Shown here: positions 8,527 to 16,972 of the stretch, piece by piece
Numbering within the stretch: the first letter of the stretch is position 1
Layout of the letters: each line of letters opens with the position of its first letter
NCBI RefSeq assembly: GCF_030864005.1
Contig: NZ_CP132976.1
Location: forward strand, 1,302,001 to 1,366,000
Direction of reading: 5' to 3'
Origin: Achromobacter seleniivolatilans
GTDB lineage: Bacteria > Pseudomonadota > Gammaproteobacteria > Burkholderiales > Burkholderiaceae_B
DNA length: 64,000 bases
Notes under the pieces: model-generated
Database searches by the model: none
Seen by the model: the letters and a program-made list of their open reading frames with translations, nothing else
What the model was told of the DNA's origin: nothing
Made by a program: the position numbers and the translations under genes

Positions 8527-9147
8527 ATGACCCAAACCGAACGTTTCCGCCTGCTGGGCGGCCTGTTGCGGCGCGCCGAGAGCTTCTCGCGCGTGGCCGT
8601 GTGGGCTGGCGGCGCATTGACGGTTGCCAGCGTTCTGCTGATTTCCTTCGACGTGCTGGCCCGCAAATTCCTGGGCTTCACTACAGGCGGCGCTGACGAA
8701 TTGTCCAGCTACGCCTTTGCCATCAGCACCTCCTGGGCGCTGGCTTTCGCCACGCTGCAACGCGCGAACGTGCGTGTGGATGTGGTCTACCAATACCTGC
8801 CGGTGCGTGTGTCAGCCGTGCTGGACTGGATCTCCATGGTGGCTCTGGCTGTTTTCATGGTGTTTCTGACGTATTACGCCTACGAAGTCGTGCAGACATC
8901 CTGGGCGCAAAAATCCGCCGCCAACACGCCGCTGGCAACCCCGCTGTGGATTCCGCAGGGGCTGTGGATGTTGGGCCTGGTCTGGATGTGCATCACGGTG
9001 GCCCTGATGCTGGCGCGCGCTTCCGCCGCGCTGGTGACGGGTGATCTTGAACTGGTCAAGCAGATCTGCGGCGTGCGTTCGGCGCAGGAAGAGGCTGACG
9101 AAGAGGTCGCTGCAGGCGAACGCATGGTAAAGGGAGAAGCCGCATGA
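8527..9147 (+). CDS. TRAP transporter small permease (DctQ family)
   Basis: This 206-aa protein is the four-helix small membrane subunit of the TRAP importer. Hydrophobic segments lie near residues 25-45, 60-80, 95-120 and 140-165. The family pattern RKFLGFTTGGADELSSYAFAISTSWALAF is seen between the first and second. The ATG at 8527 (MTQTERF) is preferred to 8506. The long, charged C-terminal tail (AQEEADEEVAAGERMVKGEAA) is cytoplasmic. The stop overlaps the dctM start by 4 bp (ATGA), so the two are translationally coupled. Confidence 0.9.
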   Translation: MTQTERFRLLGGLLRRAESFSRVAVWAGGALTVASVLLISFDVLARKFLGFTTGGADELSSYAFAISTSWALAFATLQRANVRVDVVYQYLPVRVSAVLDWISMVALAVFMVFLTYYAYEVVQTSWAQKSAANTPLATPLWIPQGLWMLGLVWMCITVALMLARASAALVTGDLELVKQICGVRSAQEEADEEVAAGERMVKGEAA

Positions 9148-10427
9148 TTGCCACCGCTTTGATTTTGTTGCTGGTGCTGATCGGCATGTCCATTCCCGTC
9201 GGTGCGGCGCTGGGCGTGTTGGGCCTGACGCTGGACCCGCTGTTTTCAATGTTGCCGCTGTCGCGCGCCATCGGCGAATTGTCGTGGTCCGCAAATAACG
9301 AGTTCCTGCTGGTGGCGATTCCGCTGTTCATCATGCTGGGCGAAATCCTGCTGCGCGCAGGCTTTGCCGAGCGTATGTACGGCGCGATGAGCCTGTGGCT
9401 GTCGTGGCTGCCCGGCGGGCTGATGCACGCCAATATCGGCGCATCCACCTTGTTCTCGGCAACCTCGGGGTCCAGCGTGGCGACGGCGGCCACAGTGGGT
9501 ACTGTCGCGATTCCTCAGATCCGCAAGTACGGCTACAACGAACCGCTGTTCTTGGGCAGTCTCGCGGCCGGCGGAACGCTCGGTATTCTCATTCCTCCGT
9601 CGATCAACCTCGTCATCTATGGCGTGCTGACGAACTCGTCAGTGCCCAAGCTGTATCTGGCCGGCATCATCCCGGGGCTGGTCATGGCGTCGCTGTTCAT
9701 GCTGACCGTGGTGATCGCTTGCGTGGCCAAGCCCGCCTGGGGCGGCAAGAAGATTCACGCCAGCTGGGGCGAGCGGATACGCAGCCTGGTGCACCTTGCC
9801 CCGCCAATGGGCATCTTCATGCTGGTTGTGGGTTCGATCTATGCCGGGCTGGCAACGCCGACAGAAGCCGCCGCGCTTGGAGTGCTGGGGGCGCTGATGC
9901 TGGCCGCGTGGTTCCGGCGCTTGTCGTGGTCGATGCTGCGTGAAGCCATGGAAGGCACCATGCGGTCCACGGCCATGATCATGCTGATCGTCATTGCCGC
10001 CAGCTTCCTGAACTTTGTGCTGTCCGCGACCGGTTTGACGGATGCCCTGACGCGCTCGATTACAGGGCTTGGCGTGTCTCCCGGCTGGATGCTGCTGATC
10101 GTGATCGTCTTCTATCTGGTGCTGGGCTGCTTCATGGAAACGCTGTCCATGATGATCACGACCATTCCCATCGTCGCGCCGATCATGATTGCGCTGGGTT
10201 TCGATCCCATCTGGCTGGGCATCGTAATCATTGTCCTGGTTGAGACGGCGCTGATCACACCGCCCGTGGGCTTGAACCTGTTTGTGGTGCAAAGCCTGCG
10301 CAAGAGCGGCTCCATGGGCGCGGTCATCGTTGGCAGTCTGCCGTTCGTCGGCGCCATGTTCGTGATGTTGGCCTTGCTTGCGTTCTGGCCGGATCTGGCG
10401 TTGTGGCTGCCAAGGGTCTTTAGCTGA
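9144..10427 (+). CDS. TRAP transporter large permease (DctM family)
   Basis: This 427-aa protein is the main transport channel of the sodium-coupled TRAP system, with about 12 hydrophobic segments. Recognisable DctM stretches are LFSATSGSSVATAATVGTVAIP and GGTLGILIPPSINLVIYG in the first half, and VETALITPPVGLNLFVVQ near the end. It overlaps dctQ by 4 bp. A compact hairpin at 10446-10466 separates it from the DUF2848 gene, which is probably in the same transcript. Confidence 0.93.
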   Translation: MIATALILLLVLIGMSIPVGAALGVLGLTLDPLFSMLPLSRAIGELSWSANNEFLLVAIPLFIMLGEILLRAGFAERMYGAMSLWLSWLPGGLMHANIGASTLFSATSGSSVATAATVGTVAIPQIRKYGYNEPLFLGSLAAGGTLGILIPPSINLVIYGVLTNSSVPKLYLAGIIPGLVMASLFMLTVVIACVAKPAWGGKKIHASWGERIRSLVHLAPPMGIFMLVVGSIYAGLATPTEAAALGVLGALMLAAWFRRLSWSMLREAMEGTMRSTAMIMLIVIAASFLNFVLSATGLTDALTRSITGLGVSPGWMLLIVIVFYLVLGCFMETLSMMITTIPIVAPIMIALGFDPIWLGIVIIVLVETALITPPVGLNLFVVQSLRKSGSMGAVIVGSLPFVGAMFVMLALLAFWPDLALWLPRVFS

Positions 10428-10445
10428 TCCCCTGATTTTGAATCC

Positions 10446-10466
10446 GGCGCGGCGTGACGCCGCGCC
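10446..10466 (+). other. Hairpin between dctM and the DUF2848 gene
   Basis: GGCGCGGCG and CGCCGCGCC form a perfect 9-bp stem with a TGA loop. No T-run follows. It may partly separate transport genes from enzyme genes in one operon. Confidence 0.6.
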
Positions 10467-10494
10467 ATGTACCACCTCACTGAGCAGGACTGAT

Positions 10495-11178
10495 ATGAAA
10501 GCTGTATTCAAGATCGACGACGACCATCCGCGCCAGGTGGAAGTCGACATTCAGACATTGATCGTTGCCGGCTGGGCCGGCCGCGACATCGCCGCCATCG
10601 AGCACCACATCGAAGAGCTGGCCGCCATTGGCGTGCCGCGCCCGACCAGCGTGCCGCTGTACTACCGCATTGCCGACAATCAATTGACCCAGGCCGCCCG
10701 CGTGCAAGCCGTGGGTGAGGAGTCTTCTGGCGAAGTCGAAACGTTCGTGTTCGCCATCGACGGCGAGATGTACGTCAGCATTGCGTCCGACCATACCGAC
10801 CGCAAGCTGGAAACGGTCAGTGTCGCGATGTCCAAGCAGGTTTGCGTGAAACCCGTGGCCCAAACCGCCTGGCGCCTGGCCGACGTGGCCGATTATTGGG
10901 ACGAATTGGTCATCCGCTCTTATATCGTTGAGAACGGCGAGGAAGTGCTGTATCAAGAAGGCACATTGGCCACGCTGCGTACGCCGCAGGACCTAATTGC
11001 CGGCTATACGGGCGGTGACGCCGTGCTGCCGCAAGGCGCCGGGATGACCTGCGGCACCGTGGGCGCCATAGGCGGTATCCGCCCGGCAGCCACCTTCACG
11101 ATGGAATTGCATGATCCGCGCCGCCAACGCAGCCTGCGTCACCGCTATGATGTCGAAGCGCTGCCCGTGGTGGCCTGA
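10495..11178 (+). CDS. DUF2848-family protein
   Basis: This 227-aa soluble protein has no signal peptide or membrane segment. The opening FKIDDDHPRQVEVDIQTLIVAGWAGRD and the block IEELAAIGVPRPTSVPLYYRI are characteristic of DUF2848. The C-terminal part (GMTCGTVGAIGGIRPAATFTMELHDP) recalls the ligand-binding end of fumarylacetoacetate-hydrolase-like folds, which is a hint and not an assignment. It lies between a TRAP transporter and an amidase, so a role in breaking down the imported compound is inferred. The ATG at 10495 fits the family start; the reading from 10378 overlaps dctM. Confidence 0.8.
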   Translation: MKAVFKIDDDHPRQVEVDIQTLIVAGWAGRDIAAIEHHIEELAAIGVPRPTSVPLYYRIADNQLTQAARVQAVGEESSGEVETFVFAIDGEMYVSIASDHTDRKLETVSVAMSKQVCVKPVAQTAWRLADVADYWDELVIRSYIVENGEEVLYQEGTLATLRTPQDLIAGYTGGDAVLPQGAGMTCGTVGAIGGIRPAATFTMELHDPRRQRSLRHRYDVEALPVVA

Positions 11179-11204
11179 TTCCGCTCCGGACTGGCATTGA
11201 TCAT

Positions 11205-11231
11205 CAGGCGCGTCCATTGCGGGCGCGCCTG
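11205..11231 (+). other. Weak hairpin between the DUF2848 and amidase genes
   Basis: CAGGCGCG (11205-11212) and CGCGCCTG (11224-11231) pair over 8 bp, followed by a short T-rich stretch (CACTTTT). It may be a partial terminator inside the operon. Confidence 0.35.
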
Positions 11232-11269
11232 TCTGCACTTTTACGCCGCAAGGCGGCATTAGGACAATT

Positions 11270-12619
11270 ATGGCTTCGACCCTGAATGATCTGAGCTTGG
11301 CGCTGCGCGAGGGCCGCGTGAGCTCTGTAGAACTGACCGAGGCGGCCCTGGCGCGCGCCCAGGACCAGGCGGGCGAGGGCGCCCGCGTGTTCACCAGGCT
11401 GTACGCCGAATCGGCGCTGGCTCAGGCGCGCGCATCCGACACGCTGCGCGCTGCCGGCATCACCCGCTCGGTGGTGGATGGCTTGCCAATCAGCATCAAA
11501 GACTTGTTCGACATCGAAGGCGAGACCACGATGGCGGGTTCGGTGGCCCGTGAAGGCGAACCCGCCGCCGAGGAAAATGCAGAAGTCGTGCAACGCCTGA
11601 TCGCGGCGGGCGCCGTGATCATCGGCCGCACCAATATGACCGAATTCGCATACTCGGGCCTGGGCATCAACCCGCATTACGGCACGCCGCTGAACCCGTA
11701 CGATCGCGCCACGGGCCGTATTCCTGGCGGTTCGTCCTCGGGGGCCGCCGTGTCGGTGGCTGATGGCATGGCAGTGGCCGGCATCGGTTCGGATACCGGC
11801 GGCTCGGTGCGCATTCCGGCTGCGTTGTGCGGCCTGACGGGCTTCAAGCCCAGCGCCTGGCGCGTGTCCATGACGGGCGTGCTGCCGCTGTCGGCCAACC
11901 TGGATTCCATTGGCCCCATCGCCGCCAGCGTCCGCTGCTGCGCGGAACTGGACGCCATTCTGTCGGGCGACGGCGGCCCGGTGCCGGAAGCCTTGCCTGT
12001 ACGCGGCCTGCGTCTGGCGATTCCGTCCACACTGGTGCTGGACGCCATGGAAAAGCACGTGGCCGACAGCTTCGCTGCCGCCGTGGCCAGCCTGAAGGCT
12101 GCTGGCGCGCTGGTGGACGAAATCGCCATTCCGGAATTCGCGGAATTGGGCGCCATCAACAGCAAGGGCGGCTTTACTGCCGCAGAAGCGTGGGCCTGGC
12201 ATCGCGGCCTGATCGCCCGCGCCGGCAAACGCTACGACCCGCGCGTGGTGTCGCGCATCATGCGCGGCCAAGATATGAGCGCGGCCGACTACCTTGACCT
12301 GCTGGATGCGCGTGAAGCCTGGGTCGCAGCCGTGGATCACCGTATTGCCGGTTACGACGCCCTGATCATGCCGACAACGCCCATCGTGGCGCCGTCCGTG
12401 GCTGACCTGTCGGCTTCCGACGAAGCCTATTACGCGGCAAACGGCCTGATCCTGCGCAACCCGACGCTGATCAACTTTTTGGATGGCTGCGCGCTGTCCT
12501 TGCCGTGCCACGCAAAGGGTTCGGCGCCGGTGGGCCTGATGATCTCCGGCAGCAACGGAGCCGACCGCCGCATTCTGGCGGTGGGTCTGGCGGTCGAGGC
12601 GCTGCTCGCCGGCCGTTGA
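11270..12619 (+). CDS. Amidase (amidase-signature family)
   Basis: The 449-aa enzyme hydrolyses an amide bond using the Ser-cisSer-Lys triad. Visible parts are Lys77 in LPISIKDLFD, the GGSSSGAA loop at 153-160 and the nucleophile Ser179 in GSDTGGSVRIPA. It lacks the C-terminal allophanate-hydrolase extension and the tRNA-binding parts of GatA, and sits with a transporter, so it is a catabolic amidase. It follows the DUF2848 gene by 91 bp, probably in one operon with the TRAP genes. The imported substrate, or a product of it, is therefore likely to be an amide. Confidence 0.9.
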   Translation: MASTLNDLSLALREGRVSSVELTEAALARAQDQAGEGARVFTRLYAESALAQARASDTLRAAGITRSVVDGLPISIKDLFDIEGETTMAGSVAREGEPAAEENAEVVQRLIAAGAVIIGRTNMTEFAYSGLGINPHYGTPLNPYDRATGRIPGGSSSGAAVSVADGMAVAGIGSDTGGSVRIPAALCGLTGFKPSAWRVSMTGVLPLSANLDSIGPIAASVRCCAELDAILSGDGGPVPEALPVRGLRLAIPSTLVLDAMEKHVADSFAAAVASLKAAGALVDEIAIPEFAELGAINSKGGFTAAEAWAWHRGLIARAGKRYDPRVVSRIMRGQDMSAADYLDLLDAREAWVAAVDHRIAGYDALIMPTTPIVAPSVADLSASDEAYYAANGLILRNPTLINFLDGCALSLPCHAKGSAPVGLMISGSNGADRRILAVGLAVEALLAGR

Positions 12620-12720
12620 TCCGGCAGCGGGCGGGCGGGCAGGGCGCGCACGCGTGTGAATGCGCGTGCGCCTCTGCCTGCCGCTAAGATTGACGGCTAG
12701 ACACGCTGGATGACGGTGCG

Positions 12721-13632
12721 ATGATCGATTTACGCAATATCGAGACGTTTTTCTGGGTGGCCACCTTGGGCGGATTCCGCGCGGCCGCAGAAAAGCTGAA
12801 TGCCACCCAACCCGCCATTTCTCAACGTATCGCCTCGTTGGAATCAGACCTGGGCGTGCGTCTGTTTGATCGTGACGCGCGCGGTATCAAGCTGACCGGC
12901 AAGGGCCGAGAACTGTTGTCGCATGCCGAACGCATGTTGCAATTGCGGCGCGACATGCAAGAAGCCGCCGCCGCGCAAAGCGTGATGAGCGGTACGCTGC
13001 GCTTGGGCGTGTCCGAGACCATCGTCCACACCTGGTTGCCGACGTTGATGGAATATCTGCATGACGCCTATCCGGCGTTGATGGTCGAGATCCAGGTAGA
13101 CACGACCACCATGCTGAAGTCGCAGCTGGCTTCACGCCAGATTGATCTGGCGTTTTTGCTGGGCCCGATGGAAGAACCCCGGGTAGAAAACCTGTATCTG
13201 TGCAACTACCCGCTTAGCTGGGTCGCCAGCCCCAAGCTGAAAGTCGGCCGGCAGCCGATCAGCCTGAAACGGCTGGCCGAGTGGCCCGTCATTACCTATT
13301 CGTCCACCACCGACCCGCACCGCGCGGTGCGCCAGCTGCTGCTACAGGCGGGCGTGGAGTCGCCCCGCATGTATGGCAGTTCGGCGTTAAGCGTGATTGT
13401 GCGGATGGCGCAGGACGGCATAGGCACCGCGGTCATCGCGCCAGTCATCTTGCACAAGGAGCTGGAACGCGGAGAGCTGCGTATCCTGGAGGTCAAGGCG
13501 CCCGCTTTGCCGCCGCTGCACTACACCGCCTGCTGGATGCAGGGCCCGGATAGTCAGATTCCGCGAGTCGTGGCCGAAGCCGCGCAGCAAATTGCGCGTG
13601 AAGAGGCACTGCGCCATCCGGCAAAACCCTGA
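12721..13632 (+). CDS. LysR-family regulator, paralog B of the catabolic module
   Basis: This 303-aa regulator is a close paralog of the gene at 6016. Its start [19 protein letters not shown] and recognition region [18 protein letters not shown] are nearly the same. The two are also alike in the effector domain ([51 protein letters not shown]). It lies between the amidase and the DUF1445 gene, whose promoter 23 bp past its stop carries the shared operator. The pair probably arose by duplication within the module. Whether the two respond to the same or different effectors is unknown. Confidence 0.91.
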   Translation: MIDLRNIETFFWVATLGGFRAAAEKLNATQPAISQRIASLESDLGVRLFDRDARGIKLTGKGRELLSHAERMLQLRRDMQEAAAAQSVMSGTLRLGVSETIVHTWLPTLMEYLHDAYPALMVEIQVDTTTMLKSQLASRQIDLAFLLGPMEEPRVENLYLCNYPLSWVASPKLKVGRQPISLKRLAEWPVITYSSTTDPHRAVRQLLLQAGVESPRMYGSSALSVIVRMAQDGIGTAVIAPVILHKELERGELRILEVKAPALPPLHYTACWMQGPDSQIPRVVAEAAQQIAREEALRHPAKP

Positions 13633-13654
13633 TAAGGAATATTGATAGGGGTCT

Positions 13655-13698
13655 ATCGCAACATGTGATTAGACGCCCGCGCAGAGTTCCGGTGCAAT
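13655..13698 (+). promoter_or_regulatory. Predicted LysR operator and promoter for the DUF1445 gene
   Basis: ATCGCAACATGTGAT (13655-13669) leads into TTAGAC (13669-13674), an 18-bp spacer and TGCAAT (13693-13698). Order and spacing match the element at 7080-7123, and CCGG before the -10-like box is shared too. The start codon at 13734 is 36 bp downstream. Confidence 0.55.
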
Positions 13699-13733
13699 GT
13701 CTCCATACCAACAACGGCATCAGGGGAATACGC

Positions 13734-14540
13734 ATGGCATCGGATTTTGCAGTTCGCAGCAGTGTGGCGCTGGCCCGGCAAGCGCGGCTGGACGCCCGCA
13801 GCGGCAAGTTGACCGGTCCCACCGCGAATCTGGCCCCTGGCCACGTGCAAGCCAATCTGGCGATTCTGCCGCGCGCACTGGCGGCGGACTTTCTGCATTT
13901 CTGCCAGCGCAATCCCAAGCCTTGCCCGTTGCTTGCCATGTCCGAGCCGGGTGACCCCGCGCTGCCGGAATTGGGGCATGACATTGATATCCGCAGCGAC
14001 ATTCCCCGTTACCGCGTCTGGAAGAACGGCGAACTGGTGGCGGAGCCCACTGACGTGCGCGACATCTGGCGCGACGATCTGGTGTCGTTCCTGATCGGTT
14101 GCTCGTTCTCGTTTGAAGAGGCCATGCTGGATAACGGCTTGCCCGTGCGCCACATCGAACAAGGTTGCAATGTTCCGATGTATCGCACCAACGTGCCGAC
14201 GAATGCAGCCGGTGTCTTCGGCGGTCCGCTAGTGGTGTCCATGCGCCCCTTGAAAGCGGCCGATGCCATCCGCGCCATTCAGGTCACATCGCGTTTTCCG
14301 TCGGTGCACGGGGCGCCCGTGCACATTGGGGACCCCGCGTTGATCGGGATTGCCGACATCAACCGGCCGGATTATGGTGATCCGGTTGAGATTCGCGCAG
14401 GCGAGTTGCCGGTGTTCTGGGCTTGCGGAGTCACGCCGCAATCGGTGGTGGCGGCGGTGCGCCCTGAATTCTGCATCACGCATGCGCCAGGTCATATGCT
14501 CGTTACCGATCTGATCAACAGCCGCATGGCGATTCTTTGA
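13734..14540 (+). CDS. DUF1445 protein (putative hydro-lyase / D-glutamate-cyclase-like)
   Basis: The 268-aa protein belongs to DUF1445. Family blocks are [11 protein letters not shown] near residue 40, [40 protein letters not shown] and [13 protein letters not shown] at the end. The mammalian relative converts D-glutamate to 5-oxo-D-proline, while bacterial members are usually labelled putative hydro-lyases, so the reaction here is open. The ATG at 13734 ([10 protein letters not shown]) lies just downstream of the predicted promoter; the earlier in-frame start at 13665 would lie within it. A fused HyuA-HyuB enzyme elsewhere in the window could in principle use its product. Confidence 0.85.
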   Translation: MASDFAVRSSVALARQARLDARSGKLTGPTANLAPGHVQANLAILPRALAADFLHFCQRNPKPCPLLAMSEPGDPALPELGHDIDIRSDIPRYRVWKNGELVAEPTDVRDIWRDDLVSFLIGCSFSFEEAMLDNGLPVRHIEQGCNVPMYRTNVPTNAAGVFGGPLVVSMRPLKAADAIRAIQVTSRFPSVHGAPVHIGDPALIGIADINRPDYGDPVEIRAGELPVFWACGVTPQSVVAAVRPEFCITHAPGHMLVTDLINSRMAIL

Positions 14541-14562
14541 CTGATTGCCTCGGGATAGACCC

Positions 14563-14580
14563 GGGGTTTGACCCCATTTT
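14563..14580 (+). terminator. Short candidate terminator after the DUF1445 gene
   Basis: GGGG-TTTGA-CCCC followed by ATTTT lies 23 bp after the DUF1445 stop. The stem is only 4 bp. Nothing else is recognised in the 279-bp gap to 14820, apart from GC-rich self-complementary stretches near 14717-14765. Confidence 0.3.
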
Positions 14581-14819
14581 AAGTAATTTGTCAGTGTTCA
14601 GCGGTTAGAAGAAAGACGGTTTACCTACAGCAGTAGCAGTATCAGTTGTGCCACCAAAACGATCCATTAAAGGACAAGGGGAAAAGGCGACAACAGTTCA
14701 GGACCTGGTGCCTCCCGGCTCGCCGGAGGGCGTCCGGTTGCCGCAGGCCTGCACGCTCCGTGGGGGGCGTGATGTCCCATGCATTGCTTACCAAGTTGGA
14801 TTAATCCAGGAGTCTAGTA

Positions 14820-16070
14820 ATGAAGATGAAGCTCATTGCGGGTGTCGCCGCGAGTCTGGCGCTGTTGACTGCGGTGCCTGCGCAAGCGCAGGAAAAGACC
14901 GTGCGTATCGGCGCGATCTATCCGCTGTCGGGCGCCTTGGCGTCCACCGGCGCTGAAATCAAGGCGGCCGTGGAATTGGCCGTCGACATCATCAACAATC
15001 CGCATCCCGAGCTTGAAGGGATTCCGCTTGCCGCCGGCAGCGGGCTGCCCAAATTGGGCGGCGCCAAGATCGAAGTCGTGTTTGGCGATTCGCAGGGCAA
15101 GCCCGAAGTGGGCCTGGCTGACGCGCAGCGCCTGATCGATCAGGAAAAAGTGGTGGCACTCACCGGCGCCTATCAATCTGCCGTGACGAAGACGGCCAGC
15201 CGTATTGCTGAACAGCGTGGCATTCCTTACCTGAACGGCGAATCCAGCAGCCCGGATCTGACCGAGCGCGGCTACAAGTGGTTCTTCCGCACGTCGCCCA
15301 ACGACGACACTTTCGTCGAAAACATGATGCAGTTCCTGGACGGCATCAAGGCGGTCCCGACGACCAAGATCGCCGTGGTGTATGAAAACACCGACTTCGG
15401 CGTGAACACCTACAAGGCCGTTGAAAAATTCGCCAAGCAATACAAGCGCGAAGTCGTGGCCAACATCGCCTATAGCGCGGGTTCGGCTTCGGTGACGGCA
15501 GAAGTGCAGAAACTGGCCGCAGCCAAGGCCGATGTGGCGATCTTTGCCAGCTACACGTCTGACGCCATGCTGTTTGTCCGCACCATGCGCGAAAGCAAGT
15601 ACGCGCCGCCGGTGCTGCTGGCCAACGACGCCGGGTTCATCGATTCGCGCTTTGTGCAGGAAGTGGGCCCGCAAGTGCAGGGCGTGCTGACGCGCGACGT
15701 GTGGGGCAATGACGTTGCCGCCGCCAAGGCTGGCCTGAAGAAAATCAACGACATGTACAAGGCCAAGACGGGCAAAGACCTGAATGGCAACAACGCGCGT
15801 TCGATGCAAGGCGTGCTGGTGCTGGCCGATGCCATCAACCGTGCTGGCTCGACCGATCCCGAGGCGATCCGCAAGGCGCTGGCCGCAACCGACCTGGGCG
15901 AAGCGCAAGTCGCGATGCCCTGGGCGGGCGTGCAGTTCGATGCCAAGGGCCAGAACACCAAGGGTTCCGGCCTGATTCTGGAACTGAAGGGGTCGTCCTA
16001 CCAGACCGTCTGGCCCGAGAAGTACCGTACGGACAAGAGCCTGCCCACGCTGCCGTTCGCCTGGAAGTAA
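14820..16070 (+). CDS. Branched-chain amino-acid-type ABC substrate-binding protein (LivK family)
   Basis: The 416-aa periplasmic receptor has a signal peptide ending AQAQ (about residue 23), then KTVRIGAIYPLSGALASTGAEIKAAVELAVD, the standard opening of LivK/periplasmic-binding type I proteins. The ATG at 14820 follows CAGGAG. It heads a five-gene operon with LivH, LivM, LivG and LivF homologs. Such receptors bind leucine-type amino acids but also urea, amides or aromatic acids. The mature protein is about 393 aa, longer than enterobacterial LivK, so the ligand should not be assumed to be leucine. Confidence 0.9.
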   Translation: MKMKLIAGVAASLALLTAVPAQAQEKTVRIGAIYPLSGALASTGAEIKAAVELAVDIINNPHPELEGIPLAAGSGLPKLGGAKIEVVFGDSQGKPEVGLADAQRLIDQEKVVALTGAYQSAVTKTASRIAEQRGIPYLNGESSSPDLTERGYKWFFRTSPNDDTFVENMMQFLDGIKAVPTTKIAVVYENTDFGVNTYKAVEKFAKQYKREVVANIAYSAGSASVTAEVQKLAAAKADVAIFASYTSDAMLFVRTMRESKYAPPVLLANDAGFIDSRFVQEVGPQVQGVLTRDVWGNDVAAAKAGLKKINDMYKAKTGKDLNGNNARSMQGVLVLADAINRAGSTDPEAIRKALAATDLGEAQVAMPWAGVQFDAKGQNTKGSGLILELKGSSYQTVWPEKYRTDKSLPTLPFAWK

Positions 16071-16083
16071 ATCTCTCTCTGAC

Positions 16084-16108
16084 GTGGCGGGCCGCGGGGG
16101 TCCGCCAC
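16084..16108 (+). other. Hairpin between the livK-like and livH-like genes
   Basis: GTGGCGG (16084-16090) and CCGCCAC (16102-16108) form a perfect 7-bp stem. It ends just before the AGGAG ribosome-binding site of the permease gene and could mask it or protect the receptor message. Confidence 0.5.
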
Positions 16109-16119
16109 AGGAGCACTCC

Positions 16120-16971
16120 ATGTTTGAAGCTCTCTCGGCAGGCCTGTTCAACGGCCTGATCTATGCCGCGGTGGCGGTGGGGCTGGCGCTGATCTGGGGC
16201 ATTACCGACGTCATCAATTTCGCCCACGGCGAATTCCTGATGTTGGGTATGTATGCCGCCTATTGGCTCTATACCCTGGGTCATATCGACCCCACACTGT
16301 CGGCGCCACTGGTGGCCATTGTGCTCGCCTTTGTCGGCTTTCTGACCTATGCGCTTATTATCCGGCGCTTGCAGAAAGGGCCGCCCATGGCGGTGATCCT
16401 GGCCACCTTCGGCCTGGGTCTGGTACTGCGCCAGCTGGCCTTCATTGCCTTCAGCCCCGACTACCGCAGCCTGCCTGACACCTTGGTGTCCGGCAGCGTC
16501 ACGGTGGCGGGTATTTCGTTGGGCCGGCCCCAGGTCGTGACCGGTCTGATCGCGCTGGTGGTCGTCGTTGCGCTCTTCGTGCTGGTATACCGCACGCGTT
16601 GGGGCCACGCGCTGCAAGCGGTGGCCGAGGACCGGCAGGTGGCGGCACTGGTGGGTATTTCGCCCGACCGCGTCAACGCCCAGGTCTGGATGTTGGGCAG
16701 TGCAGCCGTGGGTCTGGCTGGCGCTTTGCTCACGACGTTCTTCTATGTGTTTCCGTCCGTGGGCACGGTGTTCGGCCTGTTGGCCTTCGTAGCGGTCTGC
16801 ATGGGCGGCTTTGGCTCTTTGCCCGGTGCCTTTATCGCGGGCATTCTGATCGGCATCATCGAGGCCATGACGGGGTATTTCGTCGCGCCGGCGCTGAAGA
16901 CCGTCAGCGTGTTCATCCTGTTCATTCTGGTTCTCTGGTATCGGCCGCGCGGCCTGTTCGGGCGGTGGTGA
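16120..16971 (+). CDS. Branched-chain amino-acid-type ABC permease (LivH family)
   Basis: This 283-aa membrane protein has about eight hydrophobic segments and the LivH signature GITDVINFAHGEFLMLGMYAAYW near residues 28-50. The loop HALQAVAEDRQVAALVGISPDRVNAQVW, the ATPase-contact region, follows in the second half. The start at 16120 (MFEALSAGLFNGLIYA) comes after AGGAG; the reading from 16084 would begin inside the hairpin. It works as a heterodimer with the next product. Confidence 0.92.
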   Translation: MFEALSAGLFNGLIYAAVAVGLALIWGITDVINFAHGEFLMLGMYAAYWLYTLGHIDPTLSAPLVAIVLAFVGFLTYALIIRRLQKGPPMAVILATFGLGLVLRQLAFIAFSPDYRSLPDTLVSGSVTVAGISLGRPQVVTGLIALVVVVALFVLVYRTRWGHALQAVAEDRQVAALVGISPDRVNAQVWMLGSAAVGLAGALLTTFFYVFPSVGTVFGLLAFVAVCMGGFGSLPGAFIAGILIGIIEAMTGYFVAPALKTVSVFILFILVLWYRPRGLFGRW

Positions 16972-16972
16972 G

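Noticed and set aside
14717..14765. GC-rich self-complementary leader before the livK-like gene as a riboswitch
   Set aside because: No match to a known riboswitch core could be recognised and the pairing is only piecemeal.
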